This document shows, piece by piece, positions 34,219 to 43,370 of a stretch of DNA of 64,000 bases. Made by a program: the position numbers and the translations under genes. Every line of letters starts with the position of its first letter. The first letter of the stretch is position 1. The DNA is from Endozoicomonas numazuensis (lineage in GTDB: Bacteria > Pseudomonadota > Gammaproteobacteria > Pseudomonadales > Endozoicomonadaceae), in assembly GCF_000722635.1 (NCBI RefSeq), contig NZ_JOKH01000002.1:582670-646669 (forward strand). Reading direction: 5' to 3'. The notes under the pieces are model-generated. The model saw nothing but the letters and a program-made list of their open reading frames with translations. It searched no databases and was not told where the DNA came from.

Positions 34219-35320
34219 AGATGAGGTTCTATTACCTACAGGTGATTATTTACGTCAGTTGCTTGGCCAGTCAAAAGTAAAAGACAAAGAACTTAAAGAA
34301 TTTTTGAGAAATAGAGGGGTATTCACAGGCTCTAGTAAGAAAGATCATATTGGACCTATTCTAATTAAAACGGGAATGTCTCCCGATGAATATATAGACT
34401 TAAGAGATACTTATCGAACTAAAGAAGAAAGTACAAAATCAAAGAGTAGATCAATAAACTGGCAGTCAGAAAAGAATCTTATTGAATCTATTCCAAATGA
34501 GATCGACTATGAATCTCTACTAAATGATGCATTTGGTGTTTACCAATTATCAAACACTTCAGGATTCACTGCTGCTTCAGGAAATCCTGATCATATCTAT
34601 ATGGATTTTGAAATCACAAGAAATGACGCCATTCAAAACTGGGGGGAAAGTAGTTCTAAGCATAAAGGGAGAGTTGAGTTCAAAAAAGATGCTAAAACTA
34701 AAGTAGTGAGTATCTCAATGACTCATACTGCACCAGAGACTAAAGCATACGCAAATAAAGTAACAGATAATTTAGTTAGGCATTTTAAGGACACAGGTCA
34801 TATAGACCAAGAAGAAAAAATAAAAACAATAAAATTTAATGACTTTACAAATGAAAACCGTGTTAAATTCATGAATGAGTTAACTCAAAAGGTGTCTTAC
34901 TCATTCATAGATTTCTTAGACACTAAAGACATTCACTTTTCTCCAGATAACTTAATATCTAACCCTCCTAGTGATATTGTATGGATGAAAGATAAAATTG
35001 AAGACTTAAAAATAAAAGGAAAAGGTCTTCACTCAACATTTTTCGTTCAAGAGACCAAGTTCCACCCATTCATTCAAATCTTTGGTCTAACATGTGAGTA
35101 TAGTTTTGCAACACGCCTGTATTCTGGATCATGTAGAATATTATTTGAATTCTCTGACAAAGATGAAACAAATCAAAATTCAGAATTAACTCTAAATATC
35201 ACGATGCTAAAGCTAGATTTGAATGACTCTGGAGAGCCTAAATCCAAGGTTAAGAAAGACATTATAGATTCTCTCGAAAAGTTCAAAATGGAAGCCTACG
35301 ATAAGTTCAAACAATCGTAA
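34208..35320 (+). CDS. GapS4b-like partner protein
   Basis: 370 residues, AT-rich, ATG 34208 with AGGAG at 34196-34200 inside the previous gene. The N-terminal 70 residues (LLPTGDYLRQLLGQSKVKDKELKEFLRNRGVFTGSSKKDHIGPILIKTGMSPDEY) look like a SAP/HeH-type helical module. The rest is mixed alpha/beta without catalytic motifs that I recognise. Translation is coupled to the nuclease-like gene. Together they form a two-gene unit that is likely a defence or exclusion system carried by the prophage. Confidence 0.65.
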   Translation: MENKDEVLLPTGDYLRQLLGQSKVKDKELKEFLRNRGVFTGSSKKDHIGPILIKTGMSPDEYIDLRDTYRTKEESTKSKSRSINWQSEKNLIESIPNEIDYESLLNDAFGVYQLSNTSGFTAASGNPDHIYMDFEITRNDAIQNWGESSSKHKGRVEFKKDAKTKVVSISMTHTAPETKAYANKVTDNLVRHFKDTGHIDQEEKIKTIKFNDFTNENRVKFMNELTQKVSYSFIDFLDTKDIHFSPDNLISNPPSDIVWMKDKIEDLKIKGKGLHSTFFVQETKFHPFIQIFGLTCEYSFATRLYSGSCRILFEFSDKDETNQNSELTLNITMLKLDLNDSGEPKSKVKKDIIDSLEKFKMEAYDKFKQS

Positions 35321-35396
35321 GGATAGTAAAAATCCACAGAGGACAGTGACTTCGGTGCTGCCGCTGAAATTAGTATTATATAACTCAAATTTCTGA

Positions 35397-35416
35397 GGCT
35401 CAGACCCTACTGAGCC
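35397..35416. other. Hairpin over the tail-tube stop codon
   Basis: GGCTCAG-ACCCTA-CTGAGCC, perfect 7-bp stem with the minus-strand stop codon (35407-35409) in the loop region. No T-run on either side, so it may be an inefficient terminator or a stabilising 3-prime structure between the late genes and the inserted module. Confidence 0.4.
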
Positions 35417-36150
35417 AGATCCAGCTGCATAAACGAACTCAGCCCATTCCCCGAAATCGACGTATCCGCCAGCACATCCACTTGTAAAGGAATGCTGGCG
35501 AAGTCATCGGAGATAAAGCCCAGGTTCTGTACTGGTGAGAACTTCACCCGATGCACCCGGATGTTGAAGGGCAGACCTTCCTGGGCATCGTTCAACCCTT
35601 CCATAAACAGGGTAAATTCCCGTCCAGACTCTACCAGAGCCTGCACCATATTGGCCTTGAGCGGGGTGTAGCTGACCTTGATGCCCTGGTCGTCAATATC
35701 TCCGCCCTCAATGACCTGAATGCCGGATTTCATTAGTTCGTAGTCGTCGCCTTCTACCAGTGTGGCGTCCTGGCTGTCTTTTACGGTAATGGTTTGCTTC
35801 AGATCCGGTAGTCGCTTGAAGGGAATCAGCTCACCGGCTACACCATGGGTCGTCAGAGCTTCATCGGTGACCGGTGTAGTTGAGGCTGCGGTGACATTAC
35901 CTCTCAGGGCCAGGGAGATATTACTGGCAGTAAAGTCATGGGCCACCAGGTTGGCGGTAATGCCCGACACCCGGCTGATAACATTACGGTTTCCGCCACC
36001 GCCCAGATAGTTTTTCAGCTCTTTACGATCTTCTTCAAAACTGAAGTTAAATTCGCTGACATTGCCAATGGGTAACAGTGGAGCGGATTTGTCATAGGGC
36101 TGAATATGGATACTGCCTGCGCCGATAAAGCTGCGGTCGATAGTGGACAT
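35407..36150 (-). CDS. phage major tail (tube) protein
   Basis: 247 residues, ATG 36150 with AAGGAG upstream. Acidic beta-rich protein (GNVSEFNFSFEEDRKELKNYLGGGGNRNVISRVSGITANLVAHDF, ...LPFNIRVHRVKFSPVQNLGFISDDFASIPLQVDVLAD). This pattern, with an elongated central domain, is typical of gpV-like tube proteins. It follows gpU and is separated from the tape-measure gene by the inserted plus-strand module. Confidence 0.85.
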   Translation of the reverse strand: MSTIDRSFIGAGSIHIQPYDKSAPLLPIGNVSEFNFSFEEDRKELKNYLGGGGNRNVISRVSGITANLVAHDFTASNISLALRGNVTAASTTPVTDEALTTHGVAGELIPFKRLPDLKQTITVKDSQDATLVEGDDYELMKSGIQVIEGGDIDDQGIKVSYTPLKANMVQALVESGREFTLFMEGLNDAQEGLPFNIRVHRVKFSPVQNLGFISDDFASIPLQVDVLADTSISGNGLSSFMQLDLAQ

Positions 36151-36175
36151 AGGAATCTCCTTCCTTGAAGAGGAT

Positions 36176-36577
36176 TTAAAAGACGGTTTCGAGGGTCAGG
36201 GTGATATCTGCAAAAGACAATTGTCCCTGCCTGGGGGCGATATCAAATTGGGTTTCTGAGAAAGTCAGTTTTCGGCATTGCTCTGCCAGGGCTTTATCAC
36301 TGCTCAGGGCTTGCCGAATCGTTCTTGTAAACTCCAGCAAGGCATAAGTCGCCCGGTCATTGGTGGGCACTACAGCACTGAGATTAAAAAGCCACTGATC
36401 TTTACGACGACTGCCCTGCTGTTGCAGCTCGCTGATCGACTCCAGCTGCAGTAAGATGGCTGGCGGCTTCAGATCCTGCTCAACCCCGGTGGCAGCATAG
36501 CCCAGCAATACCTGGCTACACACTGTCTCCAGAACACCGACCAAAAGGCCAACCAATCGTTGTTCTGGATTAAGCAT
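36176..36577 (-). CDS. phage minor tail protein U-like (tail terminator)
   Basis: 133 residues. LVGLLVGVLETVCSQVLLGYAATGVEQDLKPPAILLQLESI and a closing GQLSFADITLTLETVF fit gpU-type tail completion proteins. Position between the gpZ-like and tube genes supports this. Start overlaps the upstream stop by 8 bp. Confidence 0.75.
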   Translation of the reverse strand: MLNPEQRLVGLLVGVLETVCSQVLLGYAATGVEQDLKPPAILLQLESISELQQQGSRRKDQWLFNLSAVVPTNDRATYALLEFTRTIRQALSSDKALAEQCRKLTFSETQFDIAPRQGQLSFADITLTLETVF

Positions 36578-37172
36578 GACCGGCTCCGTTTATGATGAAA
36601 TTGAGTTCCTGCTGCATCAAAGTGGCAAACCGCTCCAGTAAAACCGGCTGGAGCTTTTCCAGTATCTGAATAGCACTGTTGAGGATCGGCAAAGTCTGCT
36701 TTTCCAAAGGCAAGCCCATCCACATCATGCGACCCGACTTTTTAGAGCGTTGGTATTTATGCTTCCAGTTGGCTTTGCGCTTGAAGACCATGGAGTGTGA
36801 AGCGTTGACCAGCTCCATCAAGAAAGCTCCTTCCCAGAAATGCCTGCCGGTTCTGACGCCTTTTTTCGTCTGTCTGGGCTTGCCCAGATAATGAGCCGGT
36901 ATATCCCAGGCACCGATCCAGACCACCAGACTGTAGCCTTCACTCCCCCGCTCTCCTTGCTGAAGTAGATTCACCTTGACCCGACCCAGCTCTTTCAACT
37001 TTTTCTGGGTCATGTTTTGCTCTCGGGCTAATGCTCTCAAGGTTCGTCGCTCGGCAAATCGAGACAGCTTCCTCAGCGACCTTCGGATGGCAAGCTGGAG
37101 GGTTTCCGGTGTGTTCTGGAAGTAGCGGATCAGTTCATCAATACTGTCATCCAGTTCAAGCTCCAGCTTCAT
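36570..37172 (-). CDS. phage minor tail protein Z-like
   Basis: 200 residues; basic. LRRFAERRTLRALAREQNMTQKKLKEL-like start, VVWIGAWDIPAHYLGKPRQTKKGVRTGRHFWEGAFLMEL and MVFKRKANWKHKYQRSKKSGRMMWMGLP fit the gpZ family, which helps join tail and head. The last 17 codons of the upstream connector gene overlap its start. Confidence 0.8.
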   Translation of the reverse strand: MKLELELDDSIDELIRYFQNTPETLQLAIRRSLRKLSRFAERRTLRALAREQNMTQKKLKELGRVKVNLLQQGERGSEGYSLVVWIGAWDIPAHYLGKPRQTKKGVRTGRHFWEGAFLMELVNASHSMVFKRKANWKHKYQRSKKSGRMMWMGLPLEKQTLPILNSAIQILEKLQPVLLERFATLMQQELNFIINGAGHA

Positions 37173-37455
37173 GGAGTGACCACCAGTTCATCTGACCATC
37201 GCCTTTCAGTTTCCGGTCAATGGTCCATTGCTGTTCTGCTGAAATCACCTCATCGCCCCGACTCACCTTTACATCCGTAGCCAAGGCCAATGTAGTGACC
37301 TCTTGCAACACCTGTTCATAAGGGCCGGTAGGCACTAGCTCATGGGCAATAATACCAGTCACTTCCAGAATACTGTCGTTTGACTGTTTCAGGGTGACCG
37401 GCTGACCAAAAGAGGCCAGCACCTGCCGGTTCAGATCCTTCAGTTCATCTTGCAT
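37156..37455 (-). CDS. phage head-tail connector (FII-like)
   Basis: 99 residues (LNRQVLASFGQPVTLKQSNDSILEVTGIIAHELVPTGPYEQVLQEVTTLALATDVKVSRGDEV). The opening ASFG.PVT.....G....V.GI and size match the head-tail attachment protein family. Lies between capsid and gpZ genes and overlaps both. Confidence 0.72.
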   Translation of the reverse strand: MQDELKDLNRQVLASFGQPVTLKQSNDSILEVTGIIAHELVPTGPYEQVLQEVTTLALATDVKVSRGDEVISAEQQWTIDRKLKGDGQMNWWSLHEAGA

Positions 37456-38435
37456 TGGATCACGGCTCTTGGCTTCAGGCAGATGGGCAGCGGGTTGGAC
37501 TGGGTGTGAACCTGTACACCCTTATCGAAGTCGATAATCTTCTGTTTGGCGTACCGGGGCAGGCCGATAGTATTGACGGTTTCGATAAAGTCCGCCGGAG
37601 CAAACCAGGTGCGGAAGATACCGGTACCTTCCGGGATCACATAAGCTTCATCCGGCTGAATAAAAGGCAAATCACCTACCTGTCCCCGGTACTCTTCCCA
37701 GTCGATATCACCGAACCGGAATCCGGCCTTGGGATCGTTGCGCAGCAGAGCACTGTCCTGGTGGCGATGGTAGGCATCTTTCACATAATCGTGCCCAACC
37801 AGACCGTCATAAAAGTCAGCACCACAAAAGCCCCTTAGTCCTGTATAGGGTTGCGCTCCCAAAGCCTTGTCTACCTTCCTGCGAAGAGCCACACACTCCA
37901 GCCGGACATCGGTCTCAGCCACACTGAATTTGAAGGTATGCGTCTGCTGGGTCACCCCGAACTCCTGAAACAGGTCATAAATGACACTGGAGCCATCGGC
38001 ATCCAGAATCTGTCCCTTGATCGCGCCTAGCCTCAGATGCTCCAGAGTGACTTCATGATTGGCGTTCATATCCGACAGCCGCTGATTAACGACGGTACGC
38101 ACACCTTCCAGAGCACTCTCCGAGCCAAAGGCCCGCACATTGCGCACCTCATCCGCAATGATGGTGGAGTCATAAGGGATATGGGGAATCACAAAGCTGC
38201 GTACCTTGCGTTTACCTCCCCGAGCCTGGGCAGCCGGAGCACCCCGCTCAGAGGTAGGCAACAGGATCAGCTCTCCATTCCGGGACTCCACAATAGCCGT
38301 GGTGGTATTGATACCACTTTCAGTAAACAGGCCCAGCTCCCCAATACGACCGGGTTTATAGGGCATATCGTTAAGGGTCGCAGTCAGACTGGTAAGACTG
38401 AAAGCGTCATTATTAAAAATATCCAGCAGGTTCAT
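37440..38435 (-). CDS. phage major capsid protein (lambda gpE family)
   Basis: 331 residues. MNLLDIFNNDAFSLTSLTATLNDMPYKPGRIGELGLF and PHIPYDSTIIADEVRNVRAFGSESALEGVRTVVNQRL are hallmark stretches of Phage_cap_E proteins; near the end FRTWFAPADFIETVNTIGLPRYAKQ. Overlaps the decoration-protein gene by 4 bp. Confidence 0.95.
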   Translation of the reverse strand: MNLLDIFNNDAFSLTSLTATLNDMPYKPGRIGELGLFTESGINTTTAIVESRNGELILLPTSERGAPAAQARGGKRKVRSFVIPHIPYDSTIIADEVRNVRAFGSESALEGVRTVVNQRLSDMNANHEVTLEHLRLGAIKGQILDADGSSVIYDLFQEFGVTQQTHTFKFSVAETDVRLECVALRRKVDKALGAQPYTGLRGFCGADFYDGLVGHDYVKDAYHRHQDSALLRNDPKAGFRFGDIDWEEYRGQVGDLPFIQPDEAYVIPEGTGIFRTWFAPADFIETVNTIGLPRYAKQKIIDFDKGVQVHTQSNPLPICLKPRAVIQCKMN

Positions 38436-38812
38436 CCCTGTTCTCCTGTCCTGAGAATGATGTCCAGTGACGTCAGCTCACTGACAGCCGTCGTCTTTTG
38501 TTCGTCGGTAATCCCTTCGGGCCAGACCAGCAACTCCTGATCAACTTCTGCCAGCCGGGCAATAATGACGCCTTCCCCTCCGGTGGCATCCGTAGTGACA
38601 TGATCCCAAAGCACACCAGCTGCCATTTGCAACCCCGTATCAGCTGCTGGGTCCAAAGGCCCATACACATCCGTGGATGTATTTTTGCCAAGGATGGTAC
38701 CCGGCAGTAGCGTCAGATCGGCAGCCAGTTCAACCAGCTCCCGGCTGATGCTGTTGTTTCCTTCAGACACGATAAATTCGCCAGCATGCACTGGCTCTGT
38801 CATCACAGGCAT
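38432..38812 (-). CDS. phage head decoration protein (gpD-like)
   Basis: 126 residues. VHAGEFIVSEGNNSISRELVELAADLTLLPGTILGK and AAGVLWDHVTTDATGGEGVIIARLAEVDQELLVWPEG match gpD-type capsid stabilising proteins. Located between protease and capsid genes. Confidence 0.9.
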   Translation of the reverse strand: MPVMTEPVHAGEFIVSEGNNSISRELVELAADLTLLPGTILGKNTSTDVYGPLDPAADTGLQMAAGVLWDHVTTDATGGEGVIIARLAEVDQELLVWPEGITDEQKTTAVSELTSLDIILRTGEQG

Positions 38813-38863
38813 GGTTGAGTTCCTTTGAGTGGGAAAGGGGATTATTAGAAAATGAGAGAGGAA

Positions 38864-39847
38864 TCAGGCAGCCGACTGCCCGTTGCGCTTTCGGTAAACA
38901 GCCTGGGTATCCACCAGTGGCTGGATCTTTTTATCCTGGTGATCCGGGGTCAGCTGGTTATTGATGCTTTCATCATCCTGCAAGAGCAGATCAAACAGTT
39001 CAGTGCGTACCTGGGCTTCGGTCTTGCCAGACTGAATATATTTTCCGGCTCGATCTTCACAGTGCGCGGCTGCACATAGAGACTTAATGGTCTCACATTC
39101 CGCCAAACGCGCTTTGACGTCCTCAATACCCTGCTGCTGCCGAACAAAGGTTTCCGCCATTTCCGGGTAGCCTGCCTGATTGCACAGGGTCATCACCGCC
39201 AGCGCATGAGCACCTTTATTATCTTCAGATTCAAAACTGGCAGGTTGAGGCGGATGCATAAAACTGGAGAGATCAAAGTGAGCCGCCATTTTCACTGGCG
39301 CTTCCACACCATCAATCAGGCCATGACCTTCGGCTTCGGTGGCAGTGAACCAGGTCTCCTCGTCCATCAGTTTCAGCATGGCTTCCAGATCCAGTTCACA
39401 CCGATTGCAATAGGTCTGGGCAATCACCTCCGTGGTTTTGTCCAGCATATCCGCCATTTTGCGCAACTCACCGGCATCACCACCGACCCAGCCGAAGGGG
39501 TTGTGGATCATCAGCAGGGCATTCTCGGCCATATGAACCGTGTCGCCTGCCATAGCAATGACACTGGCTATACTGGCCGCCAGTCCTTCAATACGGACAT
39601 GGATAGAGGCATTGTGGTAACGCAGCGCGTTGTAGATGGCTACCCCATCAAACACCGAGCCACCGGGGCTGTTGATCCGAACGGTAATTTCATCTGTATC
39701 CAGATCTTTCAGGTTGCTGACCAGCTGCCGGGCAGAGAGTCCTGCCCAGTCGCCAATCACATCATAAATCAGCAACTCCGCCGGTTGGCCGGACTGGTTC
39801 TTTAATGTGTACCAGGCCCGGTTCTTATTGAGCGGCTTTTTGTTCAT
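38864..39847 (-). CDS. phage head maturation protease, ClpP/S49-like
   Basis: About 327 residues from ATG 39847, overlapping the portal end. ClpP-type serine protease motifs: INSPGGSVFDGVAIYNALRYH, GLAASIASVIAMAGDTVHM (nucleophile Ser) and NALLMIHNPFGWVGGDAGEL (His). It processes the capsid precursor. The C-terminal part (after about residue 200) probably acts as the internal scaffold, as in lambda C/Nu3. Confidence 0.92.
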   Translation of the reverse strand: MNKKPLNKNRAWYTLKNQSGQPAELLIYDVIGDWAGLSARQLVSNLKDLDTDEITVRINSPGGSVFDGVAIYNALRYHNASIHVRIEGLAASIASVIAMAGDTVHMAENALLMIHNPFGWVGGDAGELRKMADMLDKTTEVIAQTYCNRCELDLEAMLKLMDEETWFTATEAEGHGLIDGVEAPVKMAAHFDLSSFMHPPQPASFESEDNKGAHALAVMTLCNQAGYPEMAETFVRQQQGIEDVKARLAECETIKSLCAAAHCEDRAGKYIQSGKTEAQVRTELFDLLLQDDESINNQLTPDHQDKKIQPLVDTQAVYRKRNGQSAA

Positions 39848-41318
39848 CGTTTTCAGGTTCCTCTTCCATGAAGGTGTTATTTGTTTCTTGAGTTCTGGCA
39901 TCACTGTCGTATTGCAGTTCCAGCCCATCGGCCCGTTGATTGTCTGCTGCGATCTCATCGTCAATCTGCTCACTGTCGTAGCCTTGTTCAGACACTACTT
40001 CCGAGCGAGACTTAAAACCGCTGCGAACTGCCAGATTCTGGGACTGCACATCCTGAACCGGATGGATATAGGCCCAGCCCTGGGGAATCCATTTCACCTT
40101 GCGATAGTGAGTTGGGTTTCGATGAAAGTCCGGGGCTGAGATTGCCCCACTGAGTACGGCCAGTTCCAGCCACCGCTTCCAGACCGGGCGACAGAGCTGG
40201 AACACCAAAAGATTATGCTGGATCTGTTGAATACGACGACGAAACTCGTTGAGCACTACCCGTAAAGCCCGATCACTGACGCCTTTCATATCGCCGGACA
40301 GAATCTCATAAGGCAGGCCTATTCCAGCAGAGACCGCCATCAGCTGCTGGCGGATAAAATCCGGGTAGTTACTGGCCGCTCCGGGAGGCGTGTTAAACGT
40401 AATTTCCTCACCCGGCGACAATTCCTGCATAGTACCCGGCTCCATCGCCACCATAGGGACACCTTGCAGGTCATAGACAATGGGACGACCCGTCAACGGA
40501 TCGACCTTTTCCGTTTCGGGAGCCGGTTTGGTAATAAAACCGGTGAACAGGTTGGCGATTTCCTGTCTCAGCAGGGTGGCGTCATCAAACTTGTCCAGGT
40601 GGTACATTCTCAGTAGCACCTGGCTCAACAGGGGTTGCCCCCGCAACTGCCCTGGCCGCAGCGGTTCATAAAGATGCATCACCTGATCGGCAGGCACCCG
40701 TCGCAAGTCGGCGGTATCCAATGTGGTGTAATCCGAAGGATGCTGCTTGTGCATCCAGTAGGCCACCCGCTGTCCGATGGCATTAAACTCAATACCGGCC
40801 CGGATCTTGTGGCCCTTTTTGAGATCATCGTTGTAATCCCAGGGGACAAACTCCGCTTCCAGCAATTGCAGTTGTAACGGCACACTCAATCCATCACCGG
40901 GTTTGCGGGGACGGAAGCGAACAAAACACTCTCCTGCTTCCAGTACCGAGCGCATGGCGAGGGCCTGCTGGCCGTAAAAATCAAGCTGGCCATCGGCATC
41001 GGACTCATCGGTCCAGTCCAGAAACAAAGCCTGTAGTTCTTTACGAAACACGTCATCTTTGGCTTCTGACTTGGGCTTAATGCCGGTGCCGACAATATTA
41101 GCAACCAGCTTTTCCAGCCCGGAAGCCGCCCAGGGATCATTGCGAATCGCGGCCCGGGAACGGTTGATCAGGGTACCAAGGTTTCCGGTCAATGAGTTAT
41201 TGGGGCCGGTAGCAGGTGCGATCCAACTCTGACTTCTTCTCCCCTGGCCAGCAGAGGTATAAGCCAGGTTTTTCAGCTCAGGTAGCAGCCAGCCTGCGAT
41301 GCGATGTCGAAGCTTCAT
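39825..41318 (-). CDS. phage portal protein (lambda gpB family)
   Basis: 497 residues. RSRAAIRNDPWAASGLEKLVANIVGTGIKPKSEA, QALAMRSVLEAGECFVRFRPRKP, GIEFNAIGQRVAYWMHKQHPSDY and LSPGEEITFNTPPGAASNYPDFIRQQLMAVSAGIGLPYEIL SGDM are the Phage_portal_2 core. Forms the dodecameric DNA gate. Starts directly after gpW. Confidence 0.95.
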   Translation of the reverse strand: MKLRHRIAGWLLPELKNLAYTSAGQGRRSQSWIAPATGPNNSLTGNLGTLINRSRAAIRNDPWAASGLEKLVANIVGTGIKPKSEAKDDVFRKELQALFLDWTDESDADGQLDFYGQQALAMRSVLEAGECFVRFRPRKPGDGLSVPLQLQLLEAEFVPWDYNDDLKKGHKIRAGIEFNAIGQRVAYWMHKQHPSDYTTLDTADLRRVPADQVMHLYEPLRPGQLRGQPLLSQVLLRMYHLDKFDDATLLRQEIANLFTGFITKPAPETEKVDPLTGRPIVYDLQGVPMVAMEPGTMQELSPGEEITFNTPPGAASNYPDFIRQQLMAVSAGIGLPYEILSGDMKGVSDRALRVVLNEFRRRIQQIQHNLLVFQLCRPVWKRWLELAVLSGAISAPDFHRNPTHYRKVKWIPQGWAYIHPVQDVQSQNLAVRSGFKSRSEVVSEQGYDSEQIDDEIAADNQRADGLELQYDSDARTQETNNTFMEEEPENDEQKAAQ

Positions 41319-41519
41319 TCAGATGCCTTTGCTGGAATAGATCCCGTACTGCCGGGGTCGCTTCTGCTGTTTAATCAATTCCCGCTCAATGGCCTGAAGT
41401 CGTCTTTCCATCTCGGAGAAACTGGCGTATTCCACCTTGCGGCCTTCGAACTCTACTGTGCGGGTTTCTCTGAGTAGCACAGCTCTCTTCAAAGCCTGGT
41501 ATTCAGCTTCTGTGATCAT
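41319..41519 (-). CDS. phage head-tail joining protein gpW
   Basis: 66 residues (ITEAEYQALKRAVLLRETRTVEFEGRKVEYASFSEMERRLQAIEREL), a textbook gpW family sequence. Sits between terminase and portal as in lambda. The stop abuts the portal start. Confidence 0.93.
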   Translation of the reverse strand: MITEAEYQALKRAVLLRETRTVEFEGRKVEYASFSEMERRLQAIERELIKQQKRPRQYGIYSSKGI

Positions 41520-41522
41520 GCG

Positions 41523-43370
41523 TTATCCATTTAAATAGCTGCTGCGAGAGAATCGCCGGGATCTGGTATGGGTCAAAGCTTCGGGTTCAGAAGCTTCTAT
41601 CATAACTTCTGGCTCCGGACGTTGAGCGGCCAGCTGCTCCAGATTCAATCCCCGGTGTTGCTGCAAGATACGCACAGCAGTCAGAGCATAAACGCGGCAG
41701 TCCAAAGCTTCATTACGTTTCTTGCGAGCATCCCACTCAAAGTAAGCGACTCCATGCTTGTACTTGCGAACCTTCTCTTCTGCGGTGGCCTGCTTGAAGT
41801 AATCTTCATCGAAACAATCTTTCACCGGCCAGTGGCAGTAGCCTGCCCCCGGTTCCAGAATTCGGTAACGTTGGTAAATCAGTTCTTTGGCCGTGTCGGT
41901 GCCCACCAGAGTCAGGTAGACACCTTTCTTGTTCCGTGTCTTGGGGAAAGTGGCAATCGGTTTGCCAGACTGGGACGCCCCTTTAATCGGAATCAGCCAG
42001 TCGGCACCCTGCTTGCGGGAAAAGGCATAAACCTCATCAGTAAAGTGACCGCCGGAATCCATACAGATCTGGGCCAGGTTCATCAAGACGCCGTCCTGCC
42101 GCCGGTAAGCGGTTCTGAGTTTGTCCGCCAGAATCTTCCAGATTTCGGGTCTGCTCAGATCACCATAGAGCCGGATATAATCAATGGACCAGCTCTCCTC
42201 ACCGGCACCCCAGCCCACCACTTCGTACTCCACCCGGTCATCCTGAACATCGATGCCACAGGTCAGTACTTCTACCGGCCAGGGTACTTCAGCGACATAA
42301 TGCTCACGACGCTGGTAAAGCAGCTCATAATCAACGCTTTCACCGGCTTCCTGCCAGGTCTGGCCCAGTACCGTATTGGTCCAGTCTTTTAATAAAACAG
42401 GGTCATCCTTGGCAGCCAGGAAATCCGCCACCGCCTCTTTCCAGCTGTACCAGCCGTTGGGGCTGTAAAGTGAGCTCAGATGATAGCCCCGGATCTTGCC
42501 GTCACTCTCTGCGTTCTGGGGCTCCCACCGCCCATTCTCCAGCAACCTAGGCTTATCATGTTCCTGCATTTGATGCTGACACTGGATGCATTCAAAACAA
42601 GCCGTCTCCGGGTTCTGGTTTTCAAACTTGATCTGCTGCCATTCTATGGGCTGCCTGTGTCCACAATTCACACAAGGCACATAGTATTGCCGCTGATCAC
42701 TGGACTGGTAGGCCGATTCAATCTTGCTGGCTCCGGCAATATTGGGTGTGGAGACCATTAGAATCTTGCGATTACGGGAAAACGTCGCAGTTCGTTTAAT
42801 TGCCAGATTGATAGGGCTACCTTCCCCATCCACATCATCTTCGTAGGCATCTATTTCATCCAGAAACAGAAACCGGGCAGGCATGGAGCGTAGCCCTGTA
42901 GCTGAATTAGCTCCGGTGATGATCAGCACGCCATTGGGAAATTCCTTCACCAGTTGAGTGTTGCCAGAATCTCGTGAACGCGCATCCTTGACTCGCTCAC
43001 GAAGCACGGGCATCTCCTCAATCATGGGGGCAATACGCTGCTTGGAAGTCCGCTTCGCCATATCCAGCGTCGGCAGCACATACATCATGGGGCCGGGGGT
43101 ATGGTGGATTACATAGCCCAGCCAACAGTTGCCGCTCTCAGTTCCTCCCACCTGCGCACCTTTCATGAATGCTACCCGTTCCACATCGGAAGAGGGGGAC
43201 AGGCAATCCATAATCTCTTTGAGGTAGGGTGTCCGAGAGGTTCGCCAGCGACCGGCTTCCTTGGCGGCTTTCATAGGCAGAATGCGGTATTCATCCGCCC
43301 ACTCCGATACCATCAGTCGTGTATCGGGCTTCAGACCCGCAAAAAAACCATCCAGGTAAGGTGAACTCAT
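41523..43370 (-). CDS. phage terminase large subunit (GpA family)
   Basis: 615 residues. ATPase domain with RVAFMKGAQVGGTESGNCWLGY (Walker A-like) and RFLFLDEIDAYEDDVDGEGS (Walker B), a zinc-type CxxC pair (CVNCGHRQP, CFECIQCQ) and the nuclease part CGIDVQDDRVEYEVVGWGAGEESWSIDY with ICMDSGGHFTDEVYAF. Packages DNA at cos or pac sites. Overlaps the small subunit by 4 bp. Confidence 0.97.
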   Translation of the reverse strand: MSSPYLDGFFAGLKPDTRLMVSEWADEYRILPMKAAKEAGRWRTSRTPYLKEIMDCLSPSSDVERVAFMKGAQVGGTESGNCWLGYVIHHTPGPMMYVLPTLDMAKRTSKQRIAPMIEEMPVLRERVKDARSRDSGNTQLVKEFPNGVLIITGANSATGLRSMPARFLFLDEIDAYEDDVDGEGSPINLAIKRTATFSRNRKILMVSTPNIAGASKIESAYQSSDQRQYYVPCVNCGHRQPIEWQQIKFENQNPETACFECIQCQHQMQEHDKPRLLENGRWEPQNAESDGKIRGYHLSSLYSPNGWYSWKEAVADFLAAKDDPVLLKDWTNTVLGQTWQEAGESVDYELLYQRREHYVAEVPWPVEVLTCGIDVQDDRVEYEVVGWGAGEESWSIDYIRLYGDLSRPEIWKILADKLRTAYRRQDGVLMNLAQICMDSGGHFTDEVYAFSRKQGADWLIPIKGASQSGKPIATFPKTRNKKGVYLTLVGTDTAKELIYQRYRILEPGAGYCHWPVKDCFDEDYFKQATAEEKVRKYKHGVAYFEWDARKKRNEALDCRVYALTAVRILQQHRGLNLEQLAAQRPEPEVMIEASEPEALTHTRSRRFSRSSYLNG

